A DNA stretch of 64,000 nt from Caldilineaceae bacterium (GTDB taxonomy: Bacteria; Chloroflexota; Anaerolineae; Caldilineales; Caldilineaceae). Below the pieces are notes generated by a model, which ran no database searches, was not told where the DNA came from, and saw only the letters and a list, made by a program, of their open reading frames with translations. The stretch covers positions 1 through 64,000 of the forward strand of contig JAPKMW010000060.1 in assembly GCA_026645575.1 (NCBI GenBank). Direction: 5' to 3'. Both the position numbers and the translations under genes were made by a program. This document shows, piece after piece, positions 37,198 to 46,118 of the stretch (position 1 is the first letter of the stretch; each line of letters opens with the position of its first letter).

Positions 37198-37605
37198 TCA
37201 AGCCGCTACCAAAGTAGGAAGTTGTTTGATAGCAGTTGTTGGAATGACATAGTTGGCATGTGCTGGGGTGTAGCTGCTCAATGTTAAAAACTCAATTAGA
37301 GGCGGTCTCCGCAACATCGCCAAAATTTTATCCTGTGCTTCTTCCGGCCATTCTTCCACCAACAATTCAAAGTGCATCTTCCCGTAGCGCGAGGGTTGCA
37401 ATAAGGTGGAAAAGCTAATGATACTCAGGCTGCAAGGCGTACCACTATCCCAGTCAAAGCGGAGAACGATATTGTCGGTTAGCTCAACCGCGGCAGTTGC
37501 TTCGCCCTGAACAAAATAGATTTCGAGTAGATCACCAGTTGGATCATACTCACATTGGGCAGTTTGTCCTGTATTGAGTTTTACTGCATAGTGTTCAATC
37601 TTCAT
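37198..37605 (-). CDS. DUF2283 family protein, probable antitoxin of the next gene
   Basis: 135 residues. YDPTGDLLEIYFVQGEATAA with VELTDNIVLRFD is the DUF2283 core. The C-terminal half resembles the paralogue at 15410 (PPLIEFLTLSSYTPAH versus PPVSEFLMISTYTPSL). It starts 15 bases after the stop of the upstream toxin-like gene at 37621-37935, which suggests a two-gene module. Confidence 0.7.
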   Translation of the reverse strand: MKIEHYAVKLNTGQTAQCEYDPTGDLLEIYFVQGEATAAVELTDNIVLRFDWDSGTPCSLSIISFSTLLQPSRYGKMHFELLVEEWPEEAQDKILAMLRRPPLIEFLTLSSYTPAHANYVIPTTAIKQLPTLVAA

Positions 37606-37620
37606 TGCTTCTCACCTATA

Positions 37621-37935
37621 TCACCGCATGATAATACCCCAAGCCGTGACGACGAAATTATTTGCCATCAACTTGCCTTGCTCATCTGACTCAAAACGAA
37701 AGGCAACGACAACCATAATGCCATTGTAGGGTGGTCGCAGTGAATCACAACGCAATCGATAGACATAGCTGTTGGGATCGGTTGGTTGCTGCCGTCGCCG
37801 CCCCTGACGAATCGTGTTCAACACATCATCCAAGTGATGACGCAATTCGCGATGACCGCTAATGATATGCGCCCACTGTTCCTCAGTCAAATAAATTTCG
37901 CGCCCATCCCGATCATAAAGAACCCACTGTCGCAT
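37621..37935 (-). CDS. Small BECR/PBECR-like putative toxin
   Basis: 104 residues. YLTEEQWAHIISGHRELRHH and LDDVLNTIRQGRRRQQ recall the barnase-EndoU-ColicinE5/RelE-like 'PBECR' nuclease family, with a conserved His and a C-terminal NNFVVTAWG strand. Such proteins are found in phage and toxin-antitoxin settings. It is paired with a DUF2283 gene. The family call is by pattern only. Confidence 0.5.
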   Translation of the reverse strand: MRQWVLYDRDGREIYLTEEQWAHIISGHRELRHHLDDVLNTIRQGRRRQQPTDPNSYVYRLRCDSLRPPYNGIMVVVAFRFESDEQGKLMANNFVVTAWGIIMR

Positions 37936-38038
37936 GAACTGTCATCACTTTGGTTTCATGATGTAATGATTACTTGGGTTGAAGTATAGCACAGCTTTGA
38001 CTACAAAGCACCTTCAATGTAAAGTGAATGTGTATCGA

Positions 38039-39997
38039 TCAACTGCCGGGAGACCATCCCACCCGCACCCCGACGACGAGGTAGCCATCGTCGTAGAAGT
38101 TGCGAGCGGCGCACCGGACGAACCAAGGATCATTGTCAAACGAACCGCCCCGCACGACGCCGCTTTCGTTACCTTCCAAGCTGTTATTGACCTGGTTGAC
38201 ATAATCCTCATAATCGCTCAACCACTTTGTACTTGTCCACTCCCAAACATTGCCGGCCATATCGAGGCAACCGTAGAAGCTGGCGCCTTTGGGGTAGTTC
38301 CCAACGGGTGTTGTATCTTTCTCATTCATGTTGAAGTTACAACGCGTCTTGTCCGGCGCATCGTTGCCCCACGGATAGATACGACCATCGTCACTGCGGG
38401 CCGCTTTTTCCCATTCAGCCTCCGTGGGTAGACGCACATTAGCCCAGCGACAAAAGGCCACGGCATCCGCCCAGGAAATGCAAGTCACGGGATGATTGGC
38501 TTTTTGTTTCACATCGCTTTTGGGGCCACGCGGGTGTGACCAATTGGTGCCTGCTACCCAACGCGAGTAGCTGCCATCATGGATATACGCTGGGCCTTCG
38601 ATCTCGGCTGTTGTTTTATAGTTCGTCGCTTGCACAAACTGGGCAAACTGCGCCACCGTCACCGGCGTTTTCGCAATCCAGTAATCCGGCAGATGCATTC
38701 GGTGTTGTGGACGTTCACTATCAAGGGCGTATTTGTCTTTACTCTTATCACTACCCATGATAAACTCACCCGCCGGAATCTTCACCCAATCAAAGGCAAT
38801 GGGGCTGGTGGGCGGCGCAACCTGCGCGACAGCCGTCACCGGTTTTGGCGGCGCTTGCACTGATGGAATTGGTTCACGCTTCACGTCATCACGAATCACT
38901 GGCAATGCCTCAACGTCAAAGAGTTGCCCCTCCGGCGCGCGCAAATGCAGCACCGGCGTCCCCCATTCCAGCGAGTTGGCAATGTTCACGCTGATCGCCT
39001 TGCGCGCCTCGCTCACGGCGCCATCGACCGGCAGACCGTCGGCCAGGCTTTCGTAGAAAGTTTGGGCGAACTCAATGGCGGCGCGGTCGGTGATGGCATA
39101 TTGCATGGCGACCACAGCGGGCAAGCCGCGGCGCATCAAGGTGGCGGCGGTGCCGGCAAAAATATCATCATTGCTGCCCTGCGCCCCTTCACAACTGTTG
39201 AGCAGCACCAGTCGCAACTCGTGGTGGTCGGCCAGCAGCCGGGCCAGGTCGGTGGCGCCAAAGAGGTGGGCTTTGCCGGCGGCGTCGGCCAGGGCGATCT
39301 GCCCTTCGGCGCGCAGGGCATCATAGCGACCGTGGCCGATAAAGTGGAAGACATGCCAGGGGCCGCGACGCAGATAGCGTTGTAGATCGCGCACAGTCTG
39401 CCCTTCCAGCCAAGTCCACTGGAGCAGGTTGCGCGCTTGCAGGTCGGCAGTCGCCCGGTCAATGCGCTGCTTTTCCAATGCCACATCGAGCGGCGTCAAA
39501 TCGCTGGGGCTGGCGATCATGCCCAACACTTGCAACGGCGGCGTCACCGCCAGCGGTTGGATCGACTGGGGCAATTCAAGATAGCGCACCACCGGCGTAC
39601 TACGTGAGAGGCAGAGATATTCGGCGGCGCGCGCGTCGTAGAGGTATTCCCACGGCAGGGCCGCCAGCGTCGGCGACTGAATGCGCAATTTGACGCGTAA
39701 GCCTTTGCGTTGTTGGCGGGCGCGCTCCTGACTCACATCGTAACGGCTGCGGGTTTCGCCAGTAAAGAGCCAGTCAAAGAGGTCGCGGCCAAAGGTTTGT
39801 ACCGCCTGTTCCACGCCGCCCGAACTGAGCAGGGCGATCTGCAAGTCTTTAAGCCGATTTTCCAGTTGCAATTCGCTAAAGGGCCAGCGCAGTGTCGTGC
39901 GCGTTTCACCGGCGGGTGACTTGATGACCGCAACAGAATAGGCGCCATCGACGCTGGGACCGATTTCCAGTTCAAAATCGAGATAGGTCAATGTCAA
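38039..39997 (-). CDS. CHAT protease-like domain fused to SUMF1/FGE-like domain
   Basis: 652 residues, TTG start with GGAGGAG 8 bases upstream. Residues ~100-360 are a CHAT domain: putative dyad His222 in HVFHFIGHGRYDALR and Cys269 in LVLLNSCEGAQG. A Pro-rich linker (~375-400) joins a formylglycine-generating-enzyme-like domain: WVKIPAGEFIMGSDKSKD, VTCISWADAVAFCRWANVRL, WGNDAPD, DMAGNVWEWT, VVRGGSF. The two catalytic Cys of true FGE after 'RGGS' are not where expected (FDNDPWFVRC), so this domain is probably a ligand-binding or substrate module. RelE/Phd genes lie just upstream. CHAT-SUMF1 fits defence or programmed-death functions. Confidence 0.85.
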   Translation of the reverse strand: MTLTYLDFELEIGPSVDGAYSVAVIKSPAGETRTTLRWPFSELQLENRLKDLQIALLSSGGVEQAVQTFGRDLFDWLFTGETRSRYDVSQERARQQRKGLRVKLRIQSPTLAALPWEYLYDARAAEYLCLSRSTPVVRYLELPQSIQPLAVTPPLQVLGMIASPSDLTPLDVALEKQRIDRATADLQARNLLQWTWLEGQTVRDLQRYLRRGPWHVFHFIGHGRYDALRAEGQIALADAAGKAHLFGATDLARLLADHHELRLVLLNSCEGAQGSNDDIFAGTAATLMRRGLPAVVAMQYAITDRAAIEFAQTFYESLADGLPVDGAVSEARKAISVNIANSLEWGTPVLHLRAPEGQLFDVEALPVIRDDVKREPIPSVQAPPKPVTAVAQVAPPTSPIAFDWVKIPAGEFIMGSDKSKDKYALDSERPQHRMHLPDYWIAKTPVTVAQFAQFVQATNYKTTAEIEGPAYIHDGSYSRWVAGTNWSHPRGPKSDVKQKANHPVTCISWADAVAFCRWANVRLPTEAEWEKAARSDDGRIYPWGNDAPDKTRCNFNMNEKDTTPVGNYPKGASFYGCLDMAGNVWEWTSTKWLSDYEDYVNQVNNSLEGNESGVVRGGSFDNDPWFVRCAARNFYDDGYLVVGVRVGWSPGS

Positions 39998-40033
39998 GGG
40001 GATACTCCTCCGGTATAATTTGCGGAAAGAAGG

Positions 40034-40294
40034 CTACACCTGTCGATAAACGTCCTTGCGATGGGCCGCCCGCACGACCACAACAAGTAGCACGTCATCT
40101 TGAATGTCGTAGACAATCCGATAGTTGCCGCGGCGAATAGAGTAACCGTCGCCACCTTTTAGCTTTTTGCAGCCGGATGGTCGTGGTTCGGTGGCGAGAC
40201 TATCAATGGTGTTGATCGCCCACTGTTGCATCTGGGCGGGTAACGCCGCTAAATCCTTGCGTGCTTGGCGGGTTAGCTCAATTTTGTACGCCAT
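40034..40294 (-). CDS. RelE/ParE-family toxin
   Basis: 86 residues. YKIELTRQARKDLAALPAQM, GCKKLKGGDGYSIRRGNYRI and RAAHRKDVYRQV form a complete RelE fold; RelE toxins cut mRNA in the ribosome A site. It overlaps the antitoxin gene by 17 bases. The pair lies 36 bases upstream of the CHAT-SUMF1 gene on the same strand. Confidence 0.9.
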   Translation of the reverse strand: MAYKIELTRQARKDLAALPAQMQQWAINTIDSLATEPRPSGCKKLKGGDGYSIRRGNYRIVYDIQDDVLLVVVVRAAHRKDVYRQV

Positions 40295-40574
40295 TCTGGC
40301 CGCTCACCTTCAGTTCTTGCTTGACGGTTGCCCAGTCGAGCAATTCTTCTTCGCCCTGCAGCACGGCAATTTTAGCTTGGGCAACGGCCAGGGCATCGGC
40401 CATATCTTCCAACTCTTCCAGGATCTGGTTCCAGTAATTCGGATCCACTAACACAGCGACAGCACGTCCCTGTTTGGTTAACACCACGGGCGATTCCTCA
40501 ACACGCGCTAACAATGCACTTTGTTGAAAGCGCATATCCGAAATGGGAATGGTGTAGGGCACTGGATTCATCAT
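40278..40574 (-). CDS. Phd/YefM-family antitoxin
   Basis: 98 residues (start 40574 or 40571). IPISDMRFQQSALLARVEES followed by VLTKQGRAVAVLVDPNYWNQ is the Phd/YefM DNA-binding domain; the C-terminus would wrap the RelE toxin. Autoregulation is expected. Confidence 0.88.
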   Translation of the reverse strand: MMNPVPYTIPISDMRFQQSALLARVEESPVVLTKQGRAVAVLVDPNYWNQILEELEDMADALAVAQAKIAVLQGEEELLDWATVKQELKVSGQNGVQN

Positions 40575-40660
40575 GGCTTTATCATCTTTCCAAAGTAACT
40601 AGCTCTTGTACAAACTTAGTTACATCATACCATGAAATGGCTGGCTGTCAATCTTAGAAA

Positions 40661-40738
40661 ACAAAGCGTGCGTTGCATGGGTCACAGCAGTTCACCTAAC
40701 CGCATCGTTGTTTGATCCGTGCAACGCACGCGCTTTGT
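40661..40738. repeat. Imperfect ~20-bp inverted repeat
   Basis: ACAAAGCGTGCGTTGCATGG (40661-40680) pairs with CCGTGCAACGCACGCGCTTT-GT (40717-40738), with one mismatch and a two-base length difference. It lies between the antitoxin and methyltransferase genes. Confidence 0.65.
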
Positions 40739-40745
40739 CCCCAAC

Positions 40746-41372
40746 TTACAATGCACCTCGATAGCGGGCGCGGAAACGCAGGTTGGGATGCCGCCCCGGA
40801 TCACGTTGTTCTTCCAGTGATACCTCAGTCAACCCACAAGTGCGAAAGTGGTCCAGTTCAGCGCGAGTAAGCGGCCAAGGTGGACCAGTGCGACCATCCG
40901 ACTCGGCGACGCCGAGGGTGAAAACAAAGAGGTCGCCACCGGGTGCGACAAACTCGGCAATGGCGGCAATGGTGGTCTGGCGCATGGCGATGGGGAGGGC
41001 TTGAATGGTAAAGATTTCGAGGACAAAGTCAAAGGCACGCAACCAGGCCGCCGGCGCAGCAAAGAGATCAGCAACCAGATAGGTGACGGCGCTTTGGGGA
41101 AAGCGTTCTTGACACCAGGCCACCGCCGTGGGCGACAGATCAAAGGCAGTGACCTGAAAGCCCCGGCGCGCCAGTTCTTCAGCATCATCGCCCAGGCCAC
41201 AGCCGATCACCAACGCCCGCCGGCCATGCCCCTGGAGCTTTGTGCGTTGCGCCCAGTGGAGAAAGGCGGGACGTGGTTGTAAAACGGCCCACGGGACAGC
41301 CGCGCTGTTCCCTTGAGCGTTCTGGTAAAGCTGTTCAAACCAATTAGGTGTTTCGTGGTTTTGATCACGCAT
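40746..41372 (-). CDS. SAM-dependent methyltransferase (class I)
   Basis: 208 residues. Motif I is RRALVIGCGLGDDAEELARR, motif II VTAFDLSPTAVAWCQERFPQ, then VADLFAAPAAWLRAFDFVLE. It resembles thiopurine/small-molecule methyltransferases. Substrate unknown. It lies in the lysine cluster just downstream of lysY, but there is no known methylation step in that pathway. Confidence 0.85.
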   Translation of the reverse strand: MRDQNHETPNWFEQLYQNAQGNSAAVPWAVLQPRPAFLHWAQRTKLQGHGRRALVIGCGLGDDAEELARRGFQVTAFDLSPTAVAWCQERFPQSAVTYLVADLFAAPAAWLRAFDFVLEIFTIQALPIAMRQTTIAAIAEFVAPGGDLFVFTLGVAESDGRTGPPWPLTRAELDHFRTCGLTEVSLEEQRDPGRHPNLRFRARYRGAL

Positions 41373-41387
41373 AGGCGTTTTGTATCA

Positions 41388-41440
41388 GTAGTAAAGACTT
41401 CAGTCTTTGGGCGCAGTTGGAAGAGTAAAGTCTTTACTAC
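41388..41440. repeat. 12-bp inverted repeat with alternative pairing
   Basis: GTAGTAAAGACT (41388-41399) is inverted at 41429-41440. A nearer partner, AGTCTTT at 41402-41408, allows a competing short hairpin with AAAGACT. Lies just after the lysY stop. Confidence 0.65.
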
Positions 41441-41447
41441 CGGAACA

Positions 41448-42503
41448 TCAGACTGGATGCAACCCCGGGAAGGTTAACGCTGTCGTTTCCGGCCAGCCTA
41501 GCATCAGGTTCATACACTGGACGGCGGTGCCGGCCGCGCCTTTCATCAAGTTGTCGATGGCGCACATGGCGACCACGCGGCCCGTCGCCTCATCAAACTC
41601 AAAGCCGACATCGACATAGTTGCTGCCGGCCAGGATCTTGGGTTCGGGGTAGCGATAGATGCCGGTCTTCTCTTTGACCAGCCGCACAAAAGGTTCATCG
41701 CGATAGACCTGGCGGTAGGCGCGCCAGAGTTCTTTTTCCCCAATGCCCGGCTTGACAAAGAGATGGGCGGTCGCCAACACGCCACGCACATTGTCAACAG
41801 CGGTGGCGCTCAGATGCACATCCGTTTTGCGCCCAGCCAGCCGGATAGCCTGTAAAATCTCAGCGGTGTGGCGATGGCCGGTGGGCGCAAAGCTGCGCAT
41901 GACGCCGGCGCGCTCTGGGTGGTGGGTGGCGTCGCTCGATTTGTTGCCCCCTTCGCTGCTGCCGACTTTCACTTCACAGACCACGCCCCGGCTTTCATCG
42001 ATCAAATTGTTGGCAAAAAGCGGCCAGATCGCCATGTTGGTGGCGGTGGCATTGCAACCGACGCCGCTGACATAGCGCGCCTGACTCAGTTCAGCGCGAT
42101 GGAGTTCGGGCAAGCCATAGACAAATTTTTCTAGCCAAGCCGGGTTGGCGTGCGCTTTGCCATACCAACGTACATACTCTTCCGGATGGCGTAAGCGAAA
42201 GTCAGCGCTCAGATCGACAATGCGCTCGGCCAGGCCGGCAAAGTTTTCGATTCGTTCCATGGCGCCGCCGTGGGGCAGGCAGAGAAAGAGTAGATCACAG
42301 CTTTCCAGCTCGCCGGCGCTGACAAATTGTAACTTGGTGCGCCCGCGCAAGTTGGGATGGGTAAAATGGACAAAGGAACCGGCGTTCCGTTCGCTGGTGA
42401 TCTGCTTAATCTCGACATGCGGATGGTCGAGCAACAGGCGCAGGAGTTCTCCACCCACATAACCCGACCCGCCGACAATCGATGCACTGATTCTCGCTGT
42501 CAT
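41448..42503 (-). CDS. lysY: LysY, [LysW]-aminoadipyl-phosphate reductase
   Basis: 351 residues, ArgC family. NADPH-binding start ISASIVGGSGYVGGELLRLL; catalytic Cys in RYVSGVGCNATATNMAIWPL; later APTGHRHTAEILQAIRL with the His typical of ArgC/LysY. It reduces LysW-aminoadipyl phosphate to the semialdehyde. Placement near lysX/lysW decides LysY over ArgC. Confidence 0.9.
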   Translation of the reverse strand: MTARISASIVGGSGYVGGELLRLLLDHPHVEIKQITSERNAGSFVHFTHPNLRGRTKLQFVSAGELESCDLLFLCLPHGGAMERIENFAGLAERIVDLSADFRLRHPEEYVRWYGKAHANPAWLEKFVYGLPELHRAELSQARYVSGVGCNATATNMAIWPLFANNLIDESRGVVCEVKVGSSEGGNKSSDATHHPERAGVMRSFAPTGHRHTAEILQAIRLAGRKTDVHLSATAVDNVRGVLATAHLFVKPGIGEKELWRAYRQVYRDEPFVRLVKEKTGIYRYPEPKILAGSNYVDVGFEFDEATGRVVAMCAIDNLMKGAAGTAVQCMNLMLGWPETTALTFPGLHPV

Positions 42504-42614
42504 GCTTTGTTATTTCCTTACCAAATTGTCATTTACAAAAGAATTTGTAAAGTTATCCACATTTTTTTTAGTTATCCACAACCTAACAGGCACTTATCCC
42601 CAGAACGTCCAGTA

Positions 42615-42751
42615 AACACAACAACGGATTCGGGTAGCAACGGATTTGATCCAGGCAAGATAAAAAACTTTGTATACAAAGGCTATTTGCCAACCCGATC
42701 ATTCTAAATGCCCCTAACGAATCCGTTGCTACCCGACTCCGTTGTTGTGTT
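42615..42751. repeat. 32-bp inverted repeat, one mismatch, 73-base spacer
   Basis: Arm 42615-42646 begins AACACAACAACGGATTCGGG and pairs with 42720-42751 with one mismatch. It fills most of the lysX-lysY gap and abuts the lysX stop codon. Arms this long around a 73-base AT-rich spacer look like a small mobile-element footprint. Confidence 0.9.
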
Positions 42752-42755
42752 GCCG

Positions 42756-43703
42756 TCAGTCTGCCGACGCGCCGCTGGTTAACGAGACGGCGCGATAGGG
42801 TTGTGACTCGCCATTGTGCCAGCCATTGGCGGCAGCCCAGCCATCTTTGGCAACGCGTAACGCAAAATCAACCATACGGCCAGGGATGTCAACACCGGTG
42901 GGGGCGATGCTGTTGCGGAATTCCATCGTATAGTTGACTTCGTTGATGAGCAGGCCGCGGTTGGGATCTTCCAGCACATCAATCGCCACGACGCCGCCAC
43001 CAACAGCTTTGGCGGCACGCACGCAGATGTCATTGAGATCAGGCGTCACCGGGCAGGCGCTCGACTTACCGCCGCGCGCCGTGTTGGTGATCCAGTGTTC
43101 TGAATTGCGGTAGATGGCGCAGATGGTTTCATCGCCCACCACAAAGGCGCGGATGTCGCGATCCGGCTTGGCGATATACTCCTGAATATAGAAGATGCTA
43201 TGGTGATAGCTGCCCAACACTTCCTTGTGTTCCAAAATCGCTTCGGCGGCGTCGCGATCATTGATCTTACTCAACAAGCGCCCCCAGGAACCGACCGACG
43301 GCTTCAGCACCACAGGATAGCCCATCGATTCAATCGCTTTCAGGGCGCTTTCCGGCGTATAGGCGACCAGGGCGCGAGGTTGGGGGACGCCAGACGCAGC
43401 CAAAGCGCTGGTAGTCTGCAATTTGTTGCCGCAAACGTCAGCAACTTGCGCCGTGTTGACCGTGGCAATGCCCCGATCATTCAAAATGCGCAAACTATAG
43501 AGCGCCCGCCCATGATTAATGCAGCGCTCCATAATGACATCATACTGACTGTATTGTTCCATGGTGCGCGGGTCAGCCGAAGAGATGTCAAAGATCATCT
43601 CCTGATCATCTAACAGATCAAACGGAACGCCGCGTTGTTCCAGGGCCGTGAACAACAGTTTTTCTTCCGCCCGCACCCGGCTATGAATTACAGCGATTTT
43701 CAT
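42756..43703 (-). CDS. lysX: LysX, LysW-2-aminoadipate ligase
   Basis: 315 residues from [17 protein letters not shown] (GAGGAAG upstream). ATP-grasp enzyme of the RimK/LysX group: [58 protein letters not shown]. It links the amino group of 2-aminoadipate to the C-terminal Glu of LysW. Eight bases downstream of lysW. The glutamate-specific ArgX is the close alternative; cluster context favours LysX. Confidence 0.9.
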   Translation of the reverse strand: MKIAVIHSRVRAEEKLLFTALEQRGVPFDLLDDQEMIFDISSADPRTMEQYSQYDVIMERCINHGRALYSLRILNDRGIATVNTAQVADVCGNKLQTTSALAASGVPQPRALVAYTPESALKAIESMGYPVVLKPSVGSWGRLLSKINDRDAAEAILEHKEVLGSYHHSIFYIQEYIAKPDRDIRAFVVGDETICAIYRNSEHWITNTARGGKSSACPVTPDLNDICVRAAKAVGGGVVAIDVLEDPNRGLLINEVNYTMEFRNSIAPTGVDIPGRMVDFALRVAKDGWAAANGWHNGESQPYRAVSLTSGASAD

Positions 43704-43711
43704 AAGCTTCC

Positions 43712-43897
43712 TCATTCGCCCCAATCTTCTTCTTCTTCCGGGGCCAGGGCTAATTCAAGCGGGTCAATGCTAATGACTTCCAGGTCAGCACCACAATCAG
43801 GGCACTGGGTGATCTCATTCTCCATCACATTCTTCAGTTCAATTTCAGCAAAACATTCCGGGCATTCAGCCGTGCCGGTGACAGTTTTCAGCGCCAT
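43712..43897 (-). CDS. lysW: LysW, amino-group carrier protein
   Basis: 61 residues, acidic. A zinc-binding N-terminal domain ([12 protein letters not shown] and [12 protein letters not shown]) and a C-terminal tail ending EEEEDWGE, whose final Glu is the attachment point for aminoadipate and later intermediates. The 'EDWGE' end is the accepted LysW signature. AAAGGAG lies upstream. Confidence 0.96.
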   Translation of the reverse strand: MALKTVTGTAECPECFAEIELKNVMENEITQCPDCGADLEVISIDPLELALAPEEEEDWGE

Positions 43898-43935
43898 GAA
43901 ATTCTCCTTTAATTTGATATTCGATAGTAGATATT

Positions 43936-44976
43936 TTACGATAACGATTTGAGTTGATCCAGGACAGCTTGGGTAACGGCAGCCGTCGTTGCGTCGCCGC
44001 CCAGATCACGCGGATGGGGGCCATGATGTAGCACATTATCGACCGCTTGTTGAATCTGTCGAGCGACCTGGCTTTGGTCTAGCGTTTCAAGCAGCAGCGC
44101 CGCAGCCAGGATGGTTGCCACTGGATTGGCAATTCCTTGGCCGGCAATGTCGGGGGCGCTGCCATGCACCGGTTCGGCAACAATAAAAGATTCACCGACA
44201 TTGGCGCTCGGCGCCAAACCTAGCCCACCCACCAGGGCGGCGGCGGCATCACTAAGAATGTCGCCATATAAATTGGGCGCCACGACAACATCATAGCGCT
44301 GCGGCTCACGAATCATGCGGTAGACCATGGAATCGACGAGTTGCTCTTCGACGGCAATGTCAGGGTACGCCTGGGCGACGGTCAGTGCCGTTTCACGGAA
44401 GAGGCCATCGGTTAAACTCAACACATTGGCCTTATGCACAATCGTCACCAATGCCTTACGCTGGGGGTTGCGCGCTTGCCGCAAACGCGCCTGTTGAAAA
44501 GCGGTATGGGCAATGCGGGCCGAAGCGCGCCGGGTGATCACTCGTTCGGCAATAGCGGTGGCGCCCTCATCGGCCCAACGCTCCTGTTTGACGTAGAGAC
44601 ATTCGGTGTTTTCGCGCACAATGAGCATGTCAACATTGGGTTGGCTACCGGTCAGCGGCGCCGAGACGACCGGGCGCAGATTGGCATAGAGATCAAAGTG
44701 TTTACGCAAGCCAAGGATCGGGCTGCTGTAACCGGCGACGCGTTGGCTTGGCGAGCTGACGGCGCCAAAGAGCGCCCCGTCACACACCCGTAACTGTTCA
44801 AGGGTTGTTGCTGGCAGTGCCGTTCCTTGGGCCAAAAAGGTCTCCCAACCGGCGGCAAGCTCGATAAAGGTGAGCGGCAAGCCCGTTGCTTGTAACACCT
44901 GTTGGGCGGCAGGCACCACCTCGAGCCCAATGCCATCACCAGGGATTAACGCAATGTGTATTGAACGTTCTACCAT
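43936..44976 (-). CDS. Homoisocitrate dehydrogenase (LeuB/Icd family)
   Basis: 346 residues from ATG 44976 (AAGG 7 bases upstream). [33 protein letters not shown] [40 protein letters not shown] and [20 protein letters not shown] define the beta-decarboxylating dehydrogenase family. In the alpha-aminoadipate pathway it oxidises homoisocitrate to 2-oxoadipate. LeuB or TtuC are the alternatives; the position between homoaconitase and lysW argues for the lysine enzyme. Confidence 0.85.
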   Translation of the reverse strand: MVERSIHIALIPGDGIGLEVVPAAQQVLQATGLPLTFIELAAGWETFLAQGTALPATTLEQLRVCDGALFGAVSSPSQRVAGYSSPILGLRKHFDLYANLRPVVSAPLTGSQPNVDMLIVRENTECLYVKQERWADEGATAIAERVITRRASARIAHTAFQQARLRQARNPQRKALVTIVHKANVLSLTDGLFRETALTVAQAYPDIAVEEQLVDSMVYRMIREPQRYDVVVAPNLYGDILSDAAAALVGGLGLAPSANVGESFIVAEPVHGSAPDIAGQGIANPVATILAAALLLETLDQSQVARQIQQAVDNVLHHGPHPRDLGGDATTAAVTQAVLDQLKSLS

Positions 44977-45037
44977 CACATTACCTTCATTCCTCTATCG
45001 CCTTGCCTTCTCATCACCTGTCTCCCTGTTTACCTAT

Positions 45038-45499
45038 CTACCATTTCCCAGCAAATGGGCCGGCGCCAATTTGATATTCTTGAAGACGACGGGCGCAGCC
45101 AGGCGAGAAATCCGCCGGCAACGCAGTTAAGGGAAAGAACTGACAGGCGGCAATCTCCCAGCGGTCGGTCGCCTTGCCCCGTTCAAACTGGTCACAGACA
45201 AAGACGGCAATATGATCATTCTTGCCTTCGTACAAATTTAGATAGATGCCTTGCAACCGGGGGGTTGATAGACAGCGTACACCAGTTTCCTCCTGCGCTT
45301 CCCGCATGGCGGCTGCGACCAGCGTTTCTCCCCGCTTGCCGGCGCCGCCAGGGAAAAACCACTGGCTTTGGTACGAATGGCGCACCAGCAAAAGCTGCCC
45401 ATCCTGCACCAAAATAATGCGTACACCCACAGTGGTTGGGCGTGCGATCCACCAGTACAGACGGTAAAGCCGGTAGGCCAGACGAAACAACCATTTCAT
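45038..45499 (-). CDS. Nudix hydrolase coupled to lysU
   Basis: 153 residues. The N-terminus is basic and aromatic ([20 protein letters not shown]), possibly membrane-associating. The Nudix box is GAGKRGE, seven residues, REAQEETGV. The start overlaps the lysU stop (ATGA), so translation is coupled. Substrate unknown. Confidence 0.85.
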   Translation of the reverse strand: MKWLFRLAYRLYRLYWWIARPTTVGVRIILVQDGQLLLVRHSYQSQWFFPGGAGKRGETLVAAAMREAQEETGVRCLSTPRLQGIYLNLYEGKNDHIAVFVCDQFERGKATDRWEIAACQFFPLTALPADFSPGCARRLQEYQIGAGPFAGKW

Positions 45500-45999
45500 G
45501 CGCCGGTTACACTCATCTTTTGCTTGACATATTCGACCAGCCCCCCCGCCTCGATGATCCCCATCACACTAGGGCTAAAGGGAGGAAAGGCATAAACCCC
45601 CGTGCCACAGATAATCTGATTCGCTTGTAGATCAACCTTGACGGTATCGCCGGCCTGAATCACTTGCGCCGCTGCTGGACAGACAATGGCGAGCAGACCA
45701 CAGTTGAGGGCATTGCGATAGAAGATCCGGCTAAAGCTTTCGGCAATAATGATCTGGACGCCATTGTAAACCAGACAGGTGGCGGCCTGCTCCCGGCTCG
45801 ACCCACAGCCCCAGTTGCGTCCGGCCACCATGATGTCGCCCGGTTTGACATTGGCGGCAAAGGTGGGATCGAGATCTTCTAAAGCCCGCCGCGCAATTTC
45901 TGCTCGACCGGTCACATTGTAGGTGTATTTACCTGGAAAGATGACATCGGTATTGATATTATCACCATATTTCCAGGCACGCCCAACTAATACCTGCAT
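45496..45999 (-). CDS. lysU: LysU, homoaconitase small subunit (LeuD family)
   Basis: 167 residues: [60 protein letters not shown]. It is the swivel domain that forms the active site with the large subunit, interconverting homocitrate and homoisocitrate. The 'YRN' loop region decides substrate choice in this family. Overlaps the following Nudix gene by four bases. Confidence 0.88.
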   Translation of the reverse strand: MQVLVGRAWKYGDNINTDVIFPGKYTYNVTGRAEIARRALEDLDPTFAANVKPGDIMVAGRNWGCGSSREQAATCLVYNGVQIIIAESFSRIFYRNALNCGLLAIVCPAAAQVIQAGDTVKVDLQANQIICGTGVYAFPPFSPSVMGIIEAGGLVEYVKQKMSVTGA

Positions 46000-46043
46000 T
46001 GTTTATTCCTTATGCCCTGTTTTATCCACCAGTAAAATGAAAA

Positions 46044-46118
46044 GGTGACAAGGTGAAGGGGTGACAAGGTGAAATCTAGATGGTGAAAATCACCTTGTCA
46101 CCCCTTCATCCTGTCACC
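46044..46118. repeat. 29-bp inverted repeat of GGTGACAA-type units
   Basis: GGTGACAAGGTGAAGGGGTG plus ACAAGGTGA (46044-46072) pairs with 46090-46118 with two mismatches. The arms themselves consist of repeated GGTGACAA/GGTGAAGG units. The right arm encodes the last residues and stop of lysT (46106). The same units occur at 59457-59517. Confidence 0.85.

Noticed and set aside
38039..39997. Active formylglycine-generating enzyme acting on a sulfatase
   Set aside because: The catalytic cysteine pair is not visible after 'RGGS', and no sulfatase gene is in the window.
42756..43703. ArgX/RimK ligase instead of LysX
   Set aside because: These are close relatives, but the direct link to lysW, lysY and the homocitrate branch favours LysX; dual use remains possible.
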